Below, one piece after another: positions 44,142-49,619 of a DNA stretch of 49,619 bases. The stretch comes from Fimbriimonadaceae bacterium (lineage in GTDB: Bacteria > Armatimonadota > Fimbriimonadia > Fimbriimonadales > Fimbriimonadaceae). The first letter of the stretch is position 1. Each line of letters begins with the position of its first letter. Made by a program: the position numbers and the translations under genes. The stretch is taken from assembly GCA_024710805.1 (NCBI GenBank), contig JANJUB010000090.1, positions 1 to 49,619 of the forward strand, written 5' to 3'. The notes below the pieces were generated by a model that worked only from the letters and a program-made list of their open reading frames with translations, had not been told where the DNA came from and ran no database searches.

Positions 44142-44639
44142 TTACATTCCGCCCGAAAACTGGCCCCGAACTTCTTCGACAACCTCTGCGGGAATCTCGA
44201 CTTTGGTCAGTCGCCACTGCTTGGCGGGAAAGATCAGCCACTTGCGACTCTCTTCCTTGCTAAACGACAACGTCACCTGGCTGATCGTGTAACTCACGGG
44301 CGGGAGAGAGACGGAGAGGCGTACCGGACTCGTGATTGTGGCCGACTCGCCGGCGATCAGCGGCTCTCGGGTCTCCAACTCGACATTGGGCTTGAGGTCG
44401 CGGATCGTCTTGGCAATGTCCCGCGTCCCGAACTGCTCCTCGTTCACGCTGAAGTTCTTGCTGAGGTATTCGAGCACGCCACCTGGACGGCCTTCTCGGC
44501 TGGCGGCAACCGATTCGGTAAGGGCTTGATCGATCAGCTCGCGATCGCTTGGGCCGCCAAAAACGCCCGAGCCGATCAGCCCCACGACAAGCACGATCGC
44601 CGTACCCGCGGCAATTGCAATCTTGGTCAAACTGTTCAC
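44142..44639 (-). CDS. Membrane-anchored protein, possibly NTF2-like fold
   Basis: 165 residues: an N-terminal anchor (IAIAAGTAIVLVVGLIGSGV), then a domain beginning DRELIDQALTESVAASREGR, with GVLEYLSKNFSV and later strands VRLSVSLPPVSYTISQVTLSF and WRLTKVEIP. The helix-then-sheet order resembles NTF2/SnoaL folds, but this is a guess. It begins 1 nt after the ribF stop with a GTG, hence is translationally coupled to ribF. Confidence 0.65.
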   Translation of the reverse strand: MNSLTKIAIAAGTAIVLVVGLIGSGVFGGPSDRELIDQALTESVAASREGRPGGVLEYLSKNFSVNEEQFGTRDIAKTIRDLKPNVELETREPLIAGESATITSPVRLSVSLPPVSYTISQVTLSFSKEESRKWLIFPAKQWRLTKVEIPAEVVEEVRGQFSGGM

Positions 44640-44640
44640 G

Positions 44641-45543
44641 TCACCCCCGGGCGGCTTCGACGTCTCGTCCCATCTGCTCCTTAAGGGCCTCGAGAGAGTC
44701 GAACTTCTCTTGACCTCGAAGTCTGCGCCGCAGTTGCAGCGTGATGGACATTCCGTACAGCGAATCGCCCTTGTAGTCCATCAGGTACGCCTCAATGGTC
44801 CGCGTTGTTGCGTCGATGGTCGGGCGGACGCCGACACTTGCCGCGGCGGGATAGGTGCCGTGGGGGGTGATCGCCGTCGCCGCGTACACTCCATCCGGAG
44901 GTTCGACCTGACGAATGCTCCGCGCGAGGTTCGCCGTCGGGTAGCCGAGCGTGCGTCCCAGCTTAGCTCCTTCGACGACCACGCCTTCGATTGCGTAAGG
45001 TCGGCCAAGCAGCCGTTCGGCTTCTTCGAGTCGCCCCTCCATGACCGCTCGGCGGACTTCCGAACTGCTCACCCGCCGTGAATCGAGCTCAAATGGGGGC
45101 ACGATTACAGTTTCGATCCGTTCCGACAGCCAGGCTGCGGTGCCGACGCGATCCTTCCCCATCGCGAAGTCATGACCCACGACCGCCATCTCGGCTCGGA
45201 GCTGGCCCTGCAAGAAGTGATGCAAGAAGGTCTCGGCCGCAGTCGCAGCCAACTCCTGATTGAAAGGAAGCACGATGGTGATCGGAACCTGGATCTCACG
45301 CAGGAAGTGGAGTTTCCCGCCCATCGACAAGATCGCGGGCGGGCAGCGCTCGGGAGCGAGGGTCGCGGCGGGATGCCGGTCAAAGGTGACCACAACCAGC
45401 GGTAGGGAGCGGGCGTGAGCCGCTTGCTCGGCCGAGGCGATGACCGCCTGGTGTCCCAAATGGACGCCGTCGAAGGTGCCAATGCAAACCACAGAACGCG
45501 GCCACTCGGCGTGCAGCAAATCAAGGCCAAAGTGAACTTGCAT
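44641..45543 (-). CDS. ribF: Bifunctional riboflavin kinase/FAD synthetase
   Basis: Makes FMN from riboflavin and FAD from FMN. The 300-residue protein has the usual length. The N-terminal adenylyltransferase domain has CIGTFDGVHLGHQAVI, GHDFAMGKDRVG and SSSEVRRAVMEGRL; the C-terminal kinase domain has LGRTLGYPTANL, the conserved GxPTAN phosphate loop, and ATRTIEAYLMDYKGDSLYG. Second gene of a three-gene operon (membrane protein, ribF, anchored protein). Confidence 0.96.
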   Translation of the reverse strand: MQVHFGLDLLHAEWPRSVVCIGTFDGVHLGHQAVIASAEQAAHARSLPLVVVTFDRHPAATLAPERCPPAILSMGGKLHFLREIQVPITIVLPFNQELAATAAETFLHHFLQGQLRAEMAVVGHDFAMGKDRVGTAAWLSERIETVIVPPFELDSRRVSSSEVRRAVMEGRLEEAERLLGRPYAIEGVVVEGAKLGRTLGYPTANLARSIRQVEPPDGVYAATAITPHGTYPAAASVGVRPTIDATTRTIEAYLMDYKGDSLYGMSITLQLRRRLRGQEKFDSLEALKEQMGRDVEAARG

Positions 45544-45550
45544 CAGGCGG

Positions 45551-45982
45551 CTATGAGGATACCGACTCGCGGGCGGTCGACCGCCGAAAAGCGAGCAGAA
45601 CGGCGATGATCACGGCTTCAGTGACCCCGAGCAGAATCAGCGGGCGAGGCTGCAGCCAGTAGATCAGCGGCGTCGCCGCTTCGTGGGGGGCGACCATGAC
45701 ATTCGGTCCCGTCATCAGCATTCGTGAGATCATGAGGGTGAAACTCACGTGGACGGCCGGCCAACTGATCGCTTGGCTGAGGGTCGCGGGTTGAGGCACG
45801 GCATCGGGGATCGAGCCGAGGACCAGCACCGCGAGCAACATCGCGGCTACGGGCGCAAACAGGCTCAAGACGACGGCCACGACATCCAAACCGGAACGCC
45901 AAGCCTCGTGCCCGGCGAGGGCGATAGCGACAATGAACCCAATCGTCGCGTATTCGGACACCGCGCTCATCCGTTTCAACAT
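45551..45982 (-). CDS. Four-helix membrane protein, unrecognised
   Basis: 143 residues with about four hydrophobic segments (YATIGFIVAIALAGHEAW, VVAVVLSLFAPVAAMLLAVL, HVSFTLMISRML, LILLGVTEAVIIAVLLAF). No family recognised. The ATG at 45982 has a TACTTT box 5 nt upstream and no ribosome site. It ends 7 nt before ribF. A flavin-related transport role is conceivable from context only. Confidence 0.65.
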   Translation of the reverse strand: MLKRMSAVSEYATIGFIVAIALAGHEAWRSGLDVVAVVLSLFAPVAAMLLAVLVLGSIPDAVPQPATLSQAISWPAVHVSFTLMISRMLMTGPNVMVAPHEAATPLIYWLQPRPLILLGVTEAVIIAVLLAFRRSTARESVSS

Positions 45983-45987
45983 TCGCC

Positions 45988-45993
45988 AAAGTA
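45988..45993 (-). promoter_or_regulatory. Candidate -10 box of the ribF operon
   Basis: TACTTT on the minus strand, 5 nt before the ATG at 45982. Confidence 0.35.
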
Positions 45994-46036
45994 TGCCGGA
46001 ACATGAAGACCTGGTAACTCAGTCGTAGAAGTGACT

Positions 46037-46065
46037 TTGCTGTCAGGCAATTCCGCTTGTATAGT
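46037..46065 (+). promoter_or_regulatory. Promoter of the secreted protein gene
   Basis: TTGCTG, 17-nt spacer, TATAGT; then GAGGAG about 7 nt before the ATG at 46087. Confidence 0.65.
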
Positions 46066-46086
46066 GTAAGGGCTAGAGGAGTCACG

Positions 46087-47451
46087 ATGCGTAGGGTTCT
46101 ATCATTGCTATTGCTGGCCGCCGTCTCGATGGTGAGTGCGGCCGATGTTCATCACGGCGAGATGGAGGTCGCGTTCGGCTGGGTTCGAATGCCCGACGGA
46201 TCTCGCAAAGACGTCACGGGGATGAAGTTTCCCTACGTGGCCGAGAGAATCGAGGCCACCAAGCTGAACGCGGTCGATGCGCTCCGCAAGCGCCACAACT
46301 TCCCGGGTTTCAGTGCCGCCCGAACGGGCTCTCCGATTATTGAGACCTTTGTGCGCTCGGGTTTCCGCTTTGGTCCCGAGGCGCTGCAGATGGCGTACAA
46401 GAACGATTTCGGCGGCTACGCGATCCTCGACCCGAATGAGTTCGACGATCCGAGTTCGCTCGATGACATCACGATGACCTCGATCGGCCTCAACCGCTCC
46501 TGGCGACAGCTGACCATGGGTTACCACTGGGATGGTTCAAACGCGAATCGAATCATCATTCGGTGGCGCATCTGGGACAACAACGTCGATATGCCGGAAG
46601 GTCAGAACGACTTCACCGGCGAGTTGGGCGACTTCGGTGGGTACTTCACCGCCGCGGAGGCGGGCACGTACAAGGTGACCTTCGACATCACAGTTGCCGG
46701 TATGACCGCTCCCGACACGGGCATCTTCATGGCTCAGCAGTTCCGAACCGACCAGCCCAATGGCGAGGGTCCCTTCAGGACGGACTACCGCAACGTGTAC
46801 AGCTACGTTCAGCCCCCGCAGATCGGAACCAGCATGAACCAGTGGTGGTTCGACTGGGATAATGGCGGCCCGGACGGAATCTATGAGAACACCGAGATCG
46901 ATGTGCTCAGTGACGGCTTCTCCAACATGCTGTATGTCATCGAGGTCGAGTCCAACTCTCAGCAGCTCTTCGGCTACCCCAACACCGTGAGTGTTCCGAA
47001 GGGGCAGCTGAAGCTGGGCGACAGCCTCTCGCTCTGGTATGACCAGGACAACGACTACCTCAGCGTTGGCGAGGCTCGCACCCCGCGCCCTTCAAATCCG
47101 GTGGCAATCATCGAGATCGGTGGCCGGCTGATTTCAGCGAATGTCTCGGCGATCACGCTTCAGTCGTCAGCGAGGGCGACGCAACCCGGCAGCAGCTATC
47201 AGCTGCAGATGTATCGCTACGGTGGCGGAACGCCTGGCTGGGTCAATCTCGGTACGCCGAATCCGCTGACCGCGACCTTCCAGCCGATCCAGTACACCTA
47301 TGGGGGGACGATCCCGATCAGGGACTTCGTCAACCAGACGACTCGAGATGTGCGGGCTCGCATCCTGGTGACGCGAGCGACCGTTGCCGGGGCGATCTCA
47401 CCGAGGGAGTACCACATCGACAAGCTAAACTGGCTGTACATCACCCCGTAG
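46087..47451 (+). CDS. Secreted protein with shared C-terminal module, unrecognised
   Basis: 454 residues with a signal peptide (VLSLLLLAAVSMVSAAD). The N-terminal 300 residues include strands such as RIIIRWRIWDNNVDMPEGQN and FGGYFTAAEAGTYKVTFDIT, which look carbohydrate- or matrix-protein-like. From VSVPKGQLKLGDSLSL to the end (about 301-454) it matches the C-terminus of the 919-residue protein at 3789-6548: SDD/QDND near the start, ATQxGxxxxLQ, WVxL and VRARILV. No catalytic motif. Own promoter and terminator. Confidence 0.75.
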   Translation: MRRVLSLLLLAAVSMVSAADVHHGEMEVAFGWVRMPDGSRKDVTGMKFPYVAERIEATKLNAVDALRKRHNFPGFSAARTGSPIIETFVRSGFRFGPEALQMAYKNDFGGYAILDPNEFDDPSSLDDITMTSIGLNRSWRQLTMGYHWDGSNANRIIIRWRIWDNNVDMPEGQNDFTGELGDFGGYFTAAEAGTYKVTFDITVAGMTAPDTGIFMAQQFRTDQPNGEGPFRTDYRNVYSYVQPPQIGTSMNQWWFDWDNGGPDGIYENTEIDVLSDGFSNMLYVIEVESNSQQLFGYPNTVSVPKGQLKLGDSLSLWYDQDNDYLSVGEARTPRPSNPVAIIEIGGRLISANVSAITLQSSARATQPGSSYQLQMYRYGGGTPGWVNLGTPNPLTATFQPIQYTYGGTIPIRDFVNQTTRDVRARILVTRATVAGAISPREYHIDKLNWLYITP

Positions 47452-47469
47452 TTGGCCAGCCGCTAGGGT

Positions 47470-47505
47470 CGAGGGCCAGTCGCTGGGCGACTGGCCCTCG
47501 TGTTT
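47470..47505. terminator. Intrinsic terminator overlapping the rqcH start
   Basis: Perfect 14-bp stem CGAGGGCCAGTCGC/GCGACTGGCCCTCG, loop TGG, then TGTTTTA. The rqcH ATG begins at 47507, inside the tail. Confidence 0.8.
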
Positions 47506-47506
47506 T

Positions 47507-49030
47507 ATGAAACCCATTCCCTTTGATAATCTCTGCTTGGCGGCGGTGGTCGCCGAGCTGAGGCCCTGGATTGGGGCCAAGATTCAGCGCGTCAGCCAGC
47601 CGCTCGAAGACTGTTTGGTTCTCGAGATTCATCGCGGGCAGTCGGCGTGGTTCCTGATTTCCGTCCATCCCGTCTACTGTCGAGCCCACTTTTCAACTCG
47701 CAAGCCCGCCAATCCGGTTCCGACTCCCGGACTCTGTGCGGCACTTCGCGGCCGGATGGAGGGGGCCTTCATCGAGGACGTCAGTCAGCCGAATGGCGAT
47801 CGGGTGCTCGTACTGACGATCCGCGCGGGTGAAGCACGATTTCACTTGGTTGCCGAACTGCTTGGGAAGCACGCGAACCTGATTCTCCTCGACGATCGGC
47901 CCGCAGTCGTGGCGGCACTGCATTCTTACGGCCCGAACCGAAGCACGCGGCCCGTCCAGATGGGGCAGCCCTACCCGCCCCTGCCGGCACCCTCCGACCC
48001 GCGTTCGCCGTTCCTGAGGCGTTGGCTTGAAGCAGGCGGTGATGAGAGGTTAGTCGAACAAGTCGGTCGCTTGCCCGCAAGCTATGTGCCCGGGGTGGGC
48101 GCGTATCCGCTGCCGCTCGAGAATCTCGGCTACCCGGCGATCCCTCGAGACTCGATCTCGGTTGCGCTAGAACAGGCGTTTGAGTCGCGTATCGCAACCG
48201 AGCGCACGGAGCGGATGCGGCGCGAACTGCTTCAGCCGCTCAAGCGTATCGAACTGGCCCGGGAAGTGGCGATTCAGGACCTCTACGAAGCCAGGGGCCT
48301 CGGCCAGCGCGCGAATGCGCTGCAGCGACAGGGCGAGCTCATCCTCGCGTATGCCCACGAATGGCAGGGAGAGAGGCAATGGATCCGCGAGGACTACGAT
48401 GGCACGCCGCTGACGATCCGGATGGACCCGGAGCTCAGCGCCCACGACAATGCGAAACGGATCTTCGACAAGGCGAAGCGGGCGAAAGCTCGTCAGCCGA
48501 TGGTGGAAGAGCAGCTGTTACGATTGGAGGAGGACCTCGCTGCATTGCGTCGATCCATCGAACTGGCGGAAACGGCCTCGGAAGCCGACCTCGCCAAGAT
48601 CGCCGAGGAAGCCGACCGACGCCGGTGGCGGCATGCCCGGGTTGCCGCGACGAAACCCGAAGAGCGCCCGTTCGAGGGGCACCGCATTCGCGAGTACCTC
48701 GGCCCCGCGGGATTCACCGTTCTGGTGGGTGAGAATGCTCTCGCAAACGACTACTTGACGCTTCGCGTGGCGAAGCCAGACGATTGGTGGCTCCACGTGC
48801 GTGGGGCAACCTCCGCGCATGTGATCATCCGAACGAACAAGCGGCCGGAACGGGTGAGCAAAGAAGTGTTCGAGTTCGCGGCGAAGCTTGCCGTGCGCCA
48901 CAGCACGCAAAAGCACGCGTCGTATGTGCCGGTAGATATCACTCAGCGCAGGTACGTGCGGCGGCTGAAGGGCTCGGCCCCCGGAACCGTGCAGTACACG
49001 CATGAGCGCACGATTCACGTAGAGGTGTAG
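47507..49030 (+). CDS. rqcH: Ribosome quality control protein RqcH (NFACT, Rqc2 homologue)
   Basis: Adds C-terminal alanine tails to stalled nascent chains on 50S subunits. The 507-residue product has the NFACT-N domain with Asp98-Arg99 in PNGDRVLVL, the NFACT-C/M helical coiled coil (about 230-370) and the NFACT-R domain (WWLHVRGATSAHVIIRTNK, KLAVRHSTQKHASYVPVD). Length is a little below that of Bacillus RqcH (about 570). The start codon lies 6 nt after a terminator hairpin and has no ribosome site. Confidence 0.92.
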   Translation: MKPIPFDNLCLAAVVAELRPWIGAKIQRVSQPLEDCLVLEIHRGQSAWFLISVHPVYCRAHFSTRKPANPVPTPGLCAALRGRMEGAFIEDVSQPNGDRVLVLTIRAGEARFHLVAELLGKHANLILLDDRPAVVAALHSYGPNRSTRPVQMGQPYPPLPAPSDPRSPFLRRWLEAGGDERLVEQVGRLPASYVPGVGAYPLPLENLGYPAIPRDSISVALEQAFESRIATERTERMRRELLQPLKRIELAREVAIQDLYEARGLGQRANALQRQGELILAYAHEWQGERQWIREDYDGTPLTIRMDPELSAHDNAKRIFDKAKRAKARQPMVEEQLLRLEEDLAALRRSIELAETASEADLAKIAEEADRRRWRHARVAATKPEERPFEGHRIREYLGPAGFTVLVGENALANDYLTLRVAKPDDWWLHVRGATSAHVIIRTNKRPERVSKEVFEFAAKLAVRHSTQKHASYVPVDITQRRYVRRLKGSAPGTVQYTHERTIHVEV

Positions 49031-49070
49031 CGAATGCAATCGGGCAGGGTCGAGCGGCGTAGGACCCTAG

Positions 49071-49619
49071 ATGAGAAGGCGTTTAGGAAGTGGATTTCGG
49101 CTGCTGCTTGCGGGGGGTGTGCTTGGCATGCTCGCCATCTTGCTTACGCAATCGCCTTCTCGTGCGCAGGCGAGCTATGCGGCACCTCTCCTCGAGAAAG
49201 TCCAAGCGTTGGGCAATCTGCACGTCGTGAAGTACACGTACCGTGACATCAAGGATTTCGAGACATCTCGCGAGCCGGTCGCCTGGCTGAGTTCCATTCC
49301 CGGCGGGCGTGATCTGGTGGCGTCGGCCACCCGGAATCGTACGACGTTGAGCTACACGGGCGCCGTGGAAGCGGGCATCGATCTCACCCGGGCGACGATC
49401 CGAAAGAGTGCCTCCGGCATCGAACTGGTCTTGCCTCAGCCGGTCATTTACCGTCCGAATGTGGCGGCCCAAGTCCACGATTTGAAGCGGGGCCTCTTCT
49501 GGCGGGACGAGAACATTGTCCCGACCGCGATTGAGCAGGCGAAGGATCGGCTTCAGGACACGGCCCGGCGACAGGGAATCCTGGGCGAGGCGAGAGAGAA
49601 TGCGCGTACGCGCGTCGAG
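49071..49619 (+). CDS. DUF4230-like exported protein (cut by right edge)
   Basis: 183 residues are visible and the frame is open to the edge. An N-terminal hydrophobic anchor (LLLAGGVLGMLAILLTQ) is followed by LHVVKYTYRDIKDF, LSYTGAVEAGIDLTRATIRK and GIELVLPQPVIYRPNV, the pattern of DUF4230, an uncharacterised envelope domain. It starts 40 nt after rqcH and is probably in the same transcript. Confidence 0.75.
   Translation, partial: MRRRLGSGFRLLLAGGVLGMLAILLTQSPSRAQASYAAPLLEKVQALGNLHVVKYTYRDIKDFETSREPVAWLSSIPGGRDLVASATRNRTTLSYTGAVEAGIDLTRATIRKSASGIELVLPQPVIYRPNVAAQVHDLKRGLFWRDENIVPTAIEQAKDRLQDTARRQGILGEARENARTRVE

Overview
The window is about 49.6 kb of GC-rich, gene-dense bacterial chromosome. 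It carries 48 protein-coding genes, two cut by the window edges, plus the signal recognition particle RNA and one strong candidate small RNA. I see no tRNA or rRNA genes, CRISPR array, integrase or phage genes. A split-type AccA, lipoproteins, a PEP-CTERM exported protein, YceI and large secreted TIG/propeller proteins suggest a diderm, Gram-negative-like environmental bacterium. The mix of secreted proteins and the flavour of the housekeeping genes resemble Fimbriimonadia (Armatimonadota), but that placement is inference, not proof.

Layout. 0-9.8 kb: argS (cut), secG, glycosylasparaginase, photolyase, a large secreted propeller/TIG protein, DusC-type tRNA dihydrouridine synthase, a GmhB-type HAD phosphatase and an MFS exporter. 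9.8-13.5 kb: an accessory-looking block (DUF6714-like protein, hairpin-rich repeat element, small membrane protein, large orphan protein, ankyrin protein). 13.5-24.5 kb: aminotransferase-accA pair, a 64-residue protein with strong expression signals, M48 peptidase, nadB, reprolysin-like secreted protease, and a solo 5'-nucleotidase C-domain gene overlapping an M28 peptidase/glutaminyl cyclase. 24.5-25.9 kb: two repeat clusters around two small orphan genes. 25.9-36.9 kb: pyrG, GYF/TM2 protein, an Lrp-HD-PfkB operon, a PEP-CTERM protein, the ffs-dnaX-ybaB-recR cluster (an order also known from Bacillus), and an ABC transporter operon with a TPR-like partner. 36.9-41.5 kb: candidate sRNA, secreted protein, GNAT acetyltransferase and alaS. 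41.5-42.1 kb: a RAYT transposase bracketed by inverted pairs of its own REP hairpins. 42.1-49.6 kb: YceI operon, SRPBCC protein, His-rich lipoprotein, ribF operon, a second secreted protein, rqcH and a DUF4230 protein (cut).

The intergenic DNA holds the most unusual signals. At least four repeat families occur: RAYT-type REPs; hairpin plus G-tract elements placed just after stop codons; short GGCARGG hairpins with compensatory arm changes; and an element with 31-bp imperfect terminal inverted repeats made of stacked hairpins. About ten genes have a TANNNT -10 box only 5-10 nt before the start codon and no Shine-Dalgarno sequence, so leaderless mRNAs look common. A consensus promoter followed by about 117 nt and an intrinsic terminator at 37.0-37.14 kb marks a candidate structured RNA that I could not assign to a known class.
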